Under the pieces are notes generated by a model. That model was given only the letters and a program-made list of their open reading frames with translations, was not told the origin of the DNA and did no database searches. A DNA stretch of 22,878 bases from Acanthamoeba lenticulata. Its lineage: Eukaryota; Discosea; Longamoebia; Acanthamoebidae. Below, in pieces: positions 1-11,651 of the stretch (position 1 is its first letter; every line of letters begins with the position of its first letter). The DNA is taken from contig NAVB01002141.1 of assembly GCA_002179805.1 (NCBI GenBank), forward strand, positions 1 through 22,878, given 5' to 3'. The translations under genes and the position numbers were made by a program.

Positions 1-1567
<1,567 letters not shown>

Positions 1568-1595
1568 GAAGCAACCACAAGGCCAGACCCCAACC

Positions 1596-1601
1596 AATAA
1601 A
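1596..1601 (+). terminator. AATAAA polyadenylation signal of the NSF gene
   Basis: Canonical AATAAA 29 bases after the NSF stop codon, followed by an A-rich run. It lies in the 84-bp gap between the convergent NSF and inositol-kinase genes. Function is inferred from position and motif only. Confidence 0.6.
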
Positions 1602-1651
1602 AAAAAACACCATTTTTCAAAGCCGCATAAAAGAAAAACAAAAACAAAGCT

Positions 1652-3092
1652 TTAGGCTTCCGCGTGTTGGGTGGCGGTTGGCGAGTGGTGGCGCGGCAGT
1701 CTGCCGCCTGCGGCGAGAAGCTCCACCATGCCAGGGCGAGGAGAGAAAGAATCCTCTTCTCTTTCTTCTTCCTGCTCTCCATTCTCCTGCTCCCCACTTG
1801 CGCCTTCGTGGTTCTCCTCATTGGTGGAATGTTCGAGCTCCGAGCCACGCAAGTCTGGTAGTGGACTTTGTGCTCGTCCTCGCCGCCGCCCGAGCGTTGA
1901 CGTAACCAAGCTGCCCGCTGTCCCATCGTCTCCTTCTTGTTTGTAGAGCTCCTCCAGGATGCGACGCAGATTGCGCATCCCTTGCAGGTACTCGAGGTCA
2001 ATCTGCCCTCGCACCTCTGTTGTCCAGCACTTTGAGTAACCGGCCGCCGTCAAACTTGGCCAAAGACGCTACGCAGAACGTACCTTGCGCATACGAGTGC
2101 GCAAAGTCGATCATCTTAACGTCCGCTTTGTCGCCGCCGTAGTTGTCGCCATCATACAGGAGCAAGACGGAGGATGATCGGAAAGTAAACAGGTCCTGTA
2201 CCTCAATCCACGCGATGATCTCGTCTGTGTTGATGGCTTAGTCATCATTCAAGAACAAGTGCAACACACGTTCAAGTACCGATTTTCTTGAGCAAGGTGG
2301 GGATTACGTCAGTCCGGAGCTCCTTGCCGTTGTCAAGAAAGAGGGCCAGACCCTCGCTCATCGTGCCCGCGCGCAGCATGGTCCCATAGAACATCGACTT
2401 GGAGATGTACGAACGCGTTGCCACTTGGTAGGACCGAAGCCCCACGATGCGGAAGCCAAGAGTGCGCGATGTCGTGATGGTCTTGACCACATTCTGCTTG
2501 AACCCCTTGATGATCCCCGCCTCTGCGTTGGTTCCTGCTGGCACAACAAGAAGTACCTCTCGATCAGTTGTCTACCTTGTCTGTGAAAGGTCAATGCGGA
2601 AGCGACCCTTGGAGTTGCCGCCCATCTTGAGGTCGCACACGCAGGGCTGCTTCATTCCCTGAGTCAAATTCTCCAACTTGATGTATTCTGCCCCAGCTCG
2701 TGAGAATAAAGTTGTTGCCCAAGAGGGGGGGTCCAGAAGAAGTACGCACCTCGGCCATTGTGTGAAATAGAACCATGAAAACGAGCGAAGAAGTGTGTCG
2801 GGAAAGGTGCAGCAAGTGGCTGCTGTTGGGCCAGGTGCTGCGAGCTAAGCAGGTGGTAAAAACGAGCTTCTTGCTTATTAAGAGGTTTGTAGATGCTATT
2901 GCCGCTCTCGTCTAGCAACATTTGGTCGTCTCCTTTGTGCCCCGCAACTTGCTGGGTGAAGGTCGCGAGCGAGGTGGCTAGTCCTTCCTTCTCGGCTGAT
3001 TCACTATGTGTTTTCTCGCCAATAACAGGAGCTGATGCTGCCCGTTGGTGTCCGGCACCACTACCGTTCTCATCCTTTCGCACGTTGAACAT
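1652..3092 (-). CDS. Inositol polyphosphate (multi)kinase, IPK family
   Basis: Predicted soluble kinase that phosphorylates inositol phosphates such as IP3 and IP4 (IPMK/Ipk2/IP3K/IP6K superfamily). Exons, read downwards: 3092-2750, 2687-2607, 2534-2280, 2224-2084, 2016-1652; 394 residues. The family signature PxxxDxKxG is PCVCDLKMG at residues 129-137. It is followed by TLGFRIVGLRSYQ (166-178), SSSVLLLYDG (243-252) and the metal-binding MIDFAH (264-269). About 60 N-terminal residues are polar and not conserved. After the kinase fold there is a Glu-rich, low-complexity tail of roughly 80 residues. The intron after residue 141 uses the donor GTCGCT; an alternative donor further on (at 2575) breaks the phase. 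Substrate choice among the IPMK, IP3K and IP6K branches cannot be settled by eye. The gene converges with NSF and is divergent from the receptor gene. Confidence 0.9.
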
Positions 3093-3651
3093 CTATCTGT
3101 CTTCGATCTTCTATTTTCTTATACATATTTTTCTTTTGCATGTCGGCGAAGGAAAATGGTTATTGGTAAATGAGCATGATGTGATTTGCCTGACGTAAGG
3201 GAAGCCGCGGCAACAGTAGCAGTTTCTTTGACTTCCTGCGCACAAGAGCCGCATAAATGTAACAACCATCGATCACCTATGATGCGTCAGGCGCTTTTAC
3301 GTCGGTCCAGGTGAGACCCGACGATCGCCATTCTTGCCGAGGTTACGGTGAAACCACGGTGTTCGGAAGGCCTTCTGAGATTCGCGAACTGGACAACGGT
3401 TGGCGAGGTACACCGAACCACACCATGTTTTGGCCACTTCATCCGCCATACAACAGGCTGCCAAGCACCTGTGCCAGACAGCTTGCGGCACTGAACTCAC
3501 CAGCACAGTGGCCGCAAAGCAGCGAGGGCCCGAGGATGTAAACTCAGCAACTGTGCGACGGCCGAAAGCCAAGTCGCCAGGTGGTAGAACAGCGAGAGTA
3601 CTTTTCGACGCTGTCCTGAAGCACAACAGAATCACACACCCTCGGTCGAAC
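3093..3651. promoter_or_regulatory. Divergent intergenic region between the inositol-kinase and receptor genes
   Basis: These 559 bp separate two start codons facing away from each other, so both promoters and 5' leaders should lie here. There is an AT-rich patch at about 3105-3135 next to the inositol-kinase start. A CRE-like octamer TGACGTAA lies at 3191-3198. Short open frames run through 3297-3765, but none resembles a known protein. I found no TATA box or tRNA that I would defend. The promoter role is inferred from gene layout. Confidence 0.4.
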
Positions 3652-6600
3652 ATGGATCGTCTTTACCTCAGCCTGGCTCTGGTGGTTCTTCTGGCTGGTG
3701 CGTTTTGTTTTTGCCATCCAGTGCCTTGCCTCCGTCTCAATCTCACCAGGATAGCGCTGGCGTGATGTAGGAGTGGCCGAATGCCAAGTCCTTCGAGGCG
3801 CTGGCGGTGAAGCTGGTACTTTCGTCTACTCACAGTGGTTCTCAAACTATGGCTATGTCGTACAAGAGTTGGTTTTTGAATACTCGACGAACTACGACAT
3901 GGCACAAGTGCTTGGCAACTTGCGCAATGGAAGCTTGGACTTTGCAATCCAAGACGCAGCACTTACCCCAGAACTCAACAACAACGGGGAGTTCTTGGAG
4001 TTGCCTCTTCTCGGCGCCTCTATCACCTTCGTCCACAACCTCGACCTGAGCAACGACACGCTCACCTTGAGCCGAACTACTCTCGCTGCCATCTTCAGCG
4101 GCGATGTTGTCACCTGGGACGACGACAGAATCAAGGCCGACAACCCCCAAGTTGCCTCGCAGCTGCCTTCTGCAAACATAACCCTCTGCTACCTGCACGG
4201 CCCCAAGGCTTACATCAACACCGTCCTCCTCCGAGCTCTCGAGACCTTCAACGCTACGTTTTCCGACGTCCTGAGCGCCGCCGGCGGAATTGGTGCGTGA
4301 CCACGTTTAACTCCGCTTTTTCACACGATCGTGCTGGTCGCTCGTATTCGCTCACTTTCTCTGTGATGGGTGGGCTGCGGCAGAGGGGCTGCCGCCGATG
4401 GTGGCAGGTCGGGGCAAAGGGTTCACTTCGTTCGGGGATCAGTTCATGGGCTACTTTGCCAGTCCTAACTCACTGGCCTATTTCGTAAACGATGGCCCTA
4501 CTCTGTTCATGCTGTACAACGTTGTAAAACCAACCACGATCGTGAAGCTCATCAATAAGGCGGGTACCGTACGCTCAAATCTTACAAGATTTTTGAACCT
4601 TCGAGCATTAGTTTGGTACTAAATGTACTAAATTAATCAGGCAAGGCAATTACGCCAACAGCAACCACAATCCAGAATGCTATTAAAGATTTTCAGTCCT
4701 CGGTACCGGTTCTTCTCAACCACTAGCGTGTTTAATGTTGCAACTCATCCAGCCTATCTGTGTTCAGCACAACCAAACCATTCCCTTGTACCTCATCGAT
4801 GGGACAGGTGACCAGTCGTACCCGCTCTGCTTCTTCACCATCGTCGTCTTGCGCCAGAACTTGTCCAACATGGTCGACTGCCTGGGCACAACCGCCTTCC
4901 TAGGCTACAACACGTGGGCCCTGAGCAACCTGCGGTCGAGGGAAGCTGCGCAGAACTTGGGCCTCTCGCCCCTGACGGCCTTCTACCAGGTACCCTCTGT
5001 CCACGAGCATGTGTGGTGGCTCATCATCCTCATCATCACTCTCCCCTCTTGTCTTTGCAGAGCCGCGTGCTCGCCCTGCAATCGAACATCTCCTGCAACG
5101 GCGAGCTCGCGCTCAACTACGCGCTGATCTCGGCGATCGGCGTAGAGGCGCCCTTCATCTCGTCGTGGGCCGCCTTCTACAACGAGGCCACCACCGAGCT
5201 GCAGATTCAATACTTCTCCGAAAGTACCGGTATGTTGTTCTTACTGGTAATGATAGTAGGGTTGCGCCGCTCTCTCTCTCTCCAATGCGATCACGCTCAT
5301 GCTCGAACTGGTGCGCATAGTTCTTGAGGGCGCTACGGAGCTAGACGCAGGCAACACCGACCTTGGCACCAGCGTCGTCGGCTTTGACTTTGTGAAGCGC
5401 CTCACTGGCGCCCAATACCCGGACATCCAGTATCTGTACGTTCCTCTCTTCCCCGCACCGTCGAGCAGGACCACATGTCCTAATCGTGTACATGATCGTG
5501 GACGGGTGGTCTAGCCCAATCGCCGGATATGCGCTCTCCTTCTGCTACAACGTACCCGAGCTGGTTGATCAGGCTCCGCTCGTGCTCGACTTGTACACGA
5601 TCTCGCTCTTCTACGCGGGCAACATCACCAAGTGGAACGACTACCGGATTCAGGCGTACAGTCCCGCGACTCGCCGCTGCTGCCATCGCGCTTGTGGTCC
5701 GAATGTTGTTCTTACAGGCACGGCCACACACATGCACACACAGGCTCAACCCGAGCGTGACTCTGCCCAATGCAACCATCCTGAAGCCGCTCAGTCCCTC
5801 CGACGAAAACATGATTCTGCTGGCCTTGGCCATGGCCAAGGTCAACCCGTACCTGGCTCAAGCCCTGGGGAACTTCACCAACACCACGCTTGCTGCCTTT
5901 GCCTTTGTTAGCGCCAACCAAGTCGTTGACTGTACTGCAACCTTGCGCGCCTTTCCTTCCTCTTCGTCGCATGAGTTGACCTATTCTGTATCTCTCAATG
6001 TCGTTCTTCAGCTGTCGCCGACTACCTCAACACGACGGCCTACAGCATTGGCGCGGTGCCCTCTTACACGGTCTCCTCCTACCGGTCGAGCTACATCAAC
6101 CTGTTGCAGGCTTATCTGCTCGACGCCAACGGCAACCCCGTGGCCCCTGCGCCCGAGGTTCGTCTTCATTTCCTCATTTTTTGTTTTTGTTTTTTGTTTT
6201 TTGTTTGTATTTTTTTCTTCGAACAATGAACGCTTGTGAGGCCTCAATTGACGGCTACTACTTCTCTGGCAGGGCGTGGAGGTGACCATGCGAGCCTTTG
6301 AGTCGTCGATCGACGCGACGTCCAACACTTACATGATTGCCCCCAACGCCAACGGGAGCTACCCGCTGGCGGGCTACGTCTACGCGCTGGTGCCTATGAC
6401 CCAGATGACAGACTGCGTCCGCGCCAGGGAGATGGTCCAGTGGCTGTGGTGGACTGTCTCGTCCTCGCGCGGCCAGCACCTGGCCAACCTCAACAGCAGT
6501 GCGTTTCGGCCCCTTTCACGCGAGTGTAATATAGCAGCTGCTGACGTGGCCGCCCATGACAGTCGTGCCGCCTCTGCCGAACACGCAGCGAGCGATCCTG

Positions 6601-9600
6601 AGCAAGCTGGTCGACGTTCAGTGCAAGGGGGTCTACATCAACACACTGCGGCCCTGCGTGCAGGACGGCATCATCTGCTCCAACGAAGGCACCTGCATCT
6701 CTGGCGGGTGCCTCTGCAACGCTGGGCGGACGGGCACCTATTGCCAGTCGGTCAAGTCCAACGACGACCTGTCCGTCGGGGCCATCGTCGGCATCGTGCT
6801 GGGCGTGGTCCTCCCGGTCCTCCTCCTGCTCATCCTGCTCGTCATCGCCGCCTTTGCTATCTCGCTGTGCATCAGGAGCAGGCGCCAGGTTCGCTCCTTC
6901 TCTCTACTCCTCGCCGTGACTGGTCTTGGGGGCCTGACGCGTGGGCTTGCAGGAGGAGGAGTGGATGATCGACGCCAGCGAGATCGAGTTCTCGGAGCTG
7001 ATCGGCGCCGGCGGCTTCGGCGAGGTGCGACGGGCCGTGTGGCGCGGCACCGATGTCGCCGTCAAGACCGTGGCCTCGGGCAACGTCACCAACGACATGC
7101 GCAACGCCTTTGTTGATGAGGTTCGTGCTTACTCCAAACACTCCACGCCCGACGTCCCTCCTTGAGCGAGCCTGACACGCATGCAAACGCACGCCAGGTG
7201 CGCGTGATGACGTCCCTCAGGCACCCCAACGTGGTCCTCTTCATGGGCGCCGCCACGAAGCCGCCCAACATGTGCATCGGTACCGTGACCCTCCTCCTTG
7301 CGTCTCGTCTCACAAACGCCTCGATGAAGAAGGCTCACACGTGCGCCCGTTTCGACACTGGCAGTGATGGAGTTCATGGCCCTCGGCTCTCTTTACGACG
7401 TGCTCCACAACGAGCTTCTGCCCGATGTGCCCTATCAGGTAATGTCTAGTGGCCCGGCCGTAGAGTTGTTGAGACGTCAGCACTGACCCGCCACATGCCA
7501 CATATACACACACATGCAGCTGTGCATCAAGCTGATGCGGCAGGCGGCGCGCGGGATGTACTTCCTGCACTCGTCCGGCATCGTGCACCGTGACCTCAAG
7601 TCGCTCAATCTGCTGCTCGACAGCAAGTGGAACCTGAAGGTCTCCGACTTTGGCCTCACGCGGTTCCAGGACACGATGAAGCGCGAGGGCCATAACCAGC
7701 AGCTCGAGCTGGGCTCTATCCACTGGACGGCCCCCGAGGTACTCAGCGAGCGCCAGGACGTCGACCACGAGGCGGCCGACATCTACAGCTTCGGGATCGT
7801 CCTGTGGGAGGTGCTCACGCGCGAGGACGTCTACGCTGGGATGAGCCCGGCGGCCGTGGCCGTGGCCGTGCTGCGAGACGACATGCGTCCGCCGGTGCCG
7901 AACACGGCGCCGGAGAACTACGCGACGCTCATGCGAAACTGCTGGGACTTGGACCCGAGCGTGCGGCCGACCTTCCTCGAGATCATGACGCGGCTCGAGT
8001 CGCTCGAGGACAAAAGCTCGACGTTCACCGGCTCGAGCAGCAGCGGAAGCACAAGCTACGGCGGCATTGGCGGCGGCGGCTCGGACTCGTCGTCGCACAG
8101 CGGCAAGCGGGGCGCCGTGGGCGGGGTCAGGCCGCCCTCGGGCGAGATCACGATCGTGTTCACCGACGTGGTCAAGGCCGGCTCGCTGTGGGAGTTCAAC
8201 CCCGAGGCCATGAAGGACGCCACGCTGCTCCACAACGAGGTCATCCGAGGCCTCCTGCAGCAGCACCAGGGCTACGAGGTGGTCCCCATGCGCGGCCGCA
8301 AGGGCGCCAAGGGCGCCGTGGCCGACAACGCCGTGGCCGGGACCGGGAGTGAGGGCTCGCTCTGCGTCGTGTTCCAGGACACGCTCGACGCGCTCGAATG
8401 GTGCATGGCCGCACAGCAGCAGCTGCTCCAGGCCGCATGGCCCGAGGAGCTGCTCAAGCACCCGGCGGCCTGCGCCGAGTGGGGCGACACCAACGACCGC
8501 CTCATCTTCAAGGGCCTCCGCGTGCGGATGGGCGTGCACATGGGCGAACCGCGCCGCGTGTTCAACGCCATGACCCGGCGCGCCGAGTACGTTGGGCCCG
8601 CGGTCAACACGGCGGCGCGCGTCACGACCTATGCGCACGGCGGGCAGATCATCGTCTCCAACGCCGTGTACGACCGGCTCAAGGGCACGCCGCTGGCCAA
8701 GGAGAAGAACCGCCTGGCCCCGCTGGGCAAATTCGAGATGCTGGACTCGACCGAGCGCGCGCGGCTCTACGAGCTGCGCACGCGGCAGCTCGAGGCCCGC
8801 TTCTTTGGCGGCACCACGCGAGGCAACTACAGCGATTCGGGCAGCGCGGACGAGGCCACCGACAAGATCCACCGCTCGCACCGCTCGGAGGACGACGAGC
8901 AGGACGACGGGGGCTCGAAATCGAGCGGCGGCAGCAGCGACCAGCGGGGTCCGGACGACCTGCGTGACGATCCGTTCCTCGGATCGGCCAACCTGTGCCG
9001 GTGGATCATCGACTACGACGACATCCAGCTCGGGCGGCAGGTCGGGCTGGGCTCCTACGGCGTGGTCTTCCACGGCCGCTGGAAGGGCATCGAAGTGGCG
9101 GTGAAGCGGTTCATCAAGCAGAAGCTCACCGAGCGCCGCATGCTCGAGTTCCGCGCCGAGATGGCCTTCCTCTCGGAGCTGCACCATCCCAACGTGGTTG
9201 TCTTTATCGGCGCCTGCGTGCGGCAGCCGAACCTGTGCATCGTGACCGAGTTTGTCAAGCAGGGCGCCCTGCGCGACCTCCTCTACCACGCGCCCACGAG
9301 CGGCCTGACCGGCGGCAGCCCGGCGAGCCCGCGCGGCGGCCCGCTCGTGCGGCTCGACTGGAAGCGGCGACTCCAGATGCTGCGATCGGCTGCCGTGGGC
9401 GTCAACTACCTCCACACGCTTGAGCCCACGCCCATCATCCACCGCGACCTCAAGTCGTCGAACCTGCTCGTGGACGAGAACTTCAACGTGAAGGTGGCCG
9501 ACTTTGGCTTCGCCCGGCTCAAGGAGGAGAACGCGACGATGACCCGTTGCGGCACGCCCTGCTGGACGGCGCCCGAGGTCATTCGCGGCGAGAAGTACGA

Positions 9601-9865
9601 CGAGCGCGCCGACACGTTCTCCTTTGGCGTCATCATGTGGGAGGTCGTCGCGCGGCAGCAGCCCTACGCGGGGCGCAACTTTATGGGCGTTTCGCTCGAC
9701 GTGCTCGAGGGCAAGCGGCCCACCGTGCCGCCGGACTGCCCGGACTCGCTCAAGAAGCTGATCAACCGCTGCTGGCACGCGAACCCCAGCAAGCGGCCAA
9801 GCATGGCCGACGTCGTGGCCTTCTTTGACAAGCTCGCTGGCGACGGAGGAGAGCTTCTGGTCTGA
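3652..9865 (+). CDS. Receptor with tandem PstS-like domains, TKL kinase, nucleotidyl cyclase homology domain and second TKL kinase
   Basis: Predicted type I plasma-membrane receptor of 1,670 residues. Exons: 3652-3697, 3771-4292, 4384-4563, 4641-4702, 4768-4989, 5061-5229, 5321-5435, 5515-5655, 5744-5931, 6012-6157, 6273-6498, 6563-6888, 6953-7120, 7198-7279, 7365-7438, 7520-9865. Order: signal peptide (1 to about 20); PstS-like domain 1 (about 20-344); PstS-like domain 2 (about 345-672); EGF-like module with six Cys (704-733); membrane span (about 744-775); TKL kinase 1 (782 to about 1040: GAGGFGEV 799-806, K819, HRD 912-914, DFG 932-934); Ser/Gly linker; class III cyclase homology (about 1097-1310: metal Asp in FTD at 1105, N1252 and R1256 in VNTAAR); charged linker; TKL kinase 2 (1384 to about 1660: K1418, HRD 1530-1532, DFG 1550-1552). 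Both kinases look catalytically complete. The cyclase seems to lack its second metal Asp. Fifteen small exons precede one 2.3-kb exon. The ligand is unknown. Confidence 0.92.
6175..6214 (+). repeat. T-rich tract with repeated TTTTTGT units in a receptor intron
   Basis: Low-complexity run of T with regularly spaced G, inside the intron between the exons ending at 6157 and starting at 6273. It looks like an expanded polypyrimidine stretch. No coding role. Confidence 0.7.
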
Positions 9866-9894
9866 TGACCTGTTGTTCTTCTCTTGGCCCATGT

Positions 9895-9900
9895 AATAAA
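9895..9900 (+). terminator. AATAAA polyadenylation signal of the receptor gene
   Basis: Canonical AATAAA starting 30 bases after the receptor stop codon. It lies in the 59-bp gap before the stop codon of the convergent lipase gene, so the receptor transcript very likely runs into the lipase 3' end. Confidence 0.65.
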
Positions 9901-9924
9901 AAAGAGGTAGAAGCCAAAAGACAA

Positions 9925-11459
9925 TCAATGGCCGCGCTGGGCGAGGAAGCTGGCCAGGCGGTCATAGAAGTCTAGGGCGTTGAATGGGGCATACGGCGTC
10001 CGCGTGAACGGGGCGGTGTACTTGCGAGAGTGCCAGTTGATCATCTCCAAGTGGTCTGTTACGCGCGTTGTGAGCCACCACGACACAAAAAAGCAGCACA
10101 AGGATTTAGGGATGACGAACCAGCTTCAAGCGTCTCGACGTACTCGCCCCAGGCGCAAGATTTGACGGATACCAAGCCGTCGTTCTCGCCCTCGAGCTTG
10201 TTGATCATGTCGTAGGTGAAATGCCAGAACATGGGAATATGTTCTCGGCTTCGGTGGCCGCCGAACGAGTAGTATTTGACCCGGGGCTGATCCACCACCT
10301 GCGATCCATCCAGCCGTCAGAATACATGATCCCAGTGCTGCGAATGAAAACTGGAGGCAAGACCGTTTTGTTAAACTCGTCTTGAAGGTAGTCGGTGGTC
10401 AGGCAATGGATGGCGGCGGTATCATTGAAGAGGAATCGCATCAGCCCCTCGAGCTTCCACCTGGAGAAAGGCAAATCAAAGGTTGATCTTGGTCACAGCT
10501 GAACAGTCAGGTGTCAGGCACGAACCTGCCGAACAAATACTCCTTCGTCCAATTTGCCACGGGCGACCCCCTGTGCGGCGTGCCCACGGTCGTCACGCTG
10601 CTTACGCTGTTGTGGAGCAGGAGGATCGCATGAACAACGGCATCAAAAAGAACGTGAGATGATCACAAAGCCGGAAAGCACTCACCCTTCGGCAATGCCC
10701 AGCAACGATACAGCGTAGCGGCAGTCCATCCCGCCCATCGAATGACCCACGAGGTTGACCTTTTCTGGCCGCTTCCGCTTCCAATCTCCCTCATCAAGTC
10801 CGGCAGCTGAAGAAGAAAAGCTGCTGTTGGCAAACTGTAGAGCGGCCACAGGAGTAGAGATGAAGGTACCAGGAACGGTGGACGCCAGTGGCGGATCCAG
10901 AATCTGCAGAACCTGCTTCTTGATGCAGAGAGCACGCTCGTGCACGTGGCCGGTGGAGGGCACCCGCGAGATGAAGACGCCGCCCTGGGCACCTTCTTCT
11001 GGCCTTCGCCGCCGTCGCAAGGTCTGCGCGATGCCACCGCGCCAGTAGTCCACCTCGATCAAGCTGGGCACCACCTTGAGGGTGTCAAAGCCCAGCAGGC
11101 CGTGGCACAGCAAGAAGGGGTAACGTGGATCCATGGGCCCTTCCTCCTCGCTAGAGGGTGGCGGAGGTGGAACCGCGCCGTCTGTGTGCAAGCAAAAAGG
11201 GCATTGCGGGCGTCAGCACTGTTTCAGCCACTGTGCCACAACGCATTGATGGCTGACCTTTATCTTCGTGTTTGCGCAGGCCGGCACTCGGTTGCTCGCC
11301 CTCGGGCAGGTTCTTGGCATGTTTGACCTCCTGGTCCGGTGGGGCAAAAGCGGAAGCCGTGGTGTGGATGCCCCTCAGCGTGGGAACAGCACGCAAAAAC
11401 GCAGTGTACGGCACCGCCACCCGGTGCGGGGCGACGGAGAAGAGGAGCCCCTTTCTCAT
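9925..11459 (-). CDS. Lipase, alpha/beta hydrolase of the bacterial triacylglycerol-lipase type, possibly mitochondrial
   Basis: Predicted serine lipase/esterase of 394 residues. Exons, read downwards: 11459-11258, 11181-10686, 10606-10526, 10460-10364, 10298-10121, 10055-9925. The oxyanion-hole motif CHG is at residues 93-95. YWRGG and the RVPSTGHVHERA segment are typical of this lipase class. The nucleophile elbow is GHSMGG with Ser215. It is followed by TVGTPHRGSPVANW. The acid is D332 in ENDGLVS and the catalytic His is H353 in DHLEMINW, so the triad is complete. The N-terminus is basic and hydroxylated and contains RGIHTTASAF, like a mitochondrial presequence cleavage region (inference). 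An in-frame Met at 11519 would add 20 residues, but it is encoded by A/T runs, so 11459 is preferred. It converges with the receptor gene and is divergent from Dbr1. Confidence 0.88.
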
Positions 11460-11651
11460 TACCCAAAGCGCACGCTTCAGAAAATGCAAAAAAAAAAATT
11501 TCTTGCCTGAGCTCGGCAATAAAAATAAATAAATAAAAACGCTACCGATCCAAAAAAAAAGAGCGGAACTCTTTCACTGAAGGTTTGTTCCCAGGTTTAA
11601 AGGTGAAGAAAGACGCTTTAAAAAAAAGAAAAAAAGAGAGAAGTGAACACA
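11460..11651. promoter_or_regulatory. Short divergent region between the lipase and Dbr1 genes
   Basis: These 192 bp lie between two divergent start codons. The stretch is much richer in A/T than the flanking exons, with several A-runs and an AATAAATAAATAAA stretch near 11519-11536. A shared or back-to-back promoter is inferred from the layout. The AATAAA-like run faces away from any + strand gene end, so it is not read here as a polyadenylation signal. Confidence 0.35.

Noticed and set aside
2576..2606. Extending inositol-kinase exon 2 to the donor at 2575
   Set aside because: It leaves a phase that no acceptor in the next exon can complete. The donor at 2606 keeps phase and joins DLKMGGNSK smoothly to the next exon.
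3297..3765. Overlapping frames on both strands upstream of the receptor
   Set aside because: No motif, no splice support, and the + strand frame is out of phase with the signal peptide; treated as leader and promoter sequence.
7804..9423. Long + strand frames in other phases (for example 7804-8352, 8398-8967 and 8995-9423)
   Set aside because: Arg/Ala/Gly-rich shadow translations of the same GC-rich exon, with no motifs and no splice support.
7310..9928. An 872-codon open frame on the - strand, antisense to the receptor's kinase-cyclase exon
   Set aside because: It is made of Arg, Ala, Val, His and Gly-rich sequence with no domain. It mirrors the sense strand, whose GC-rich third positions keep stop codons rare on the complement. 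The sense frame has full kinase and cyclase motifs.
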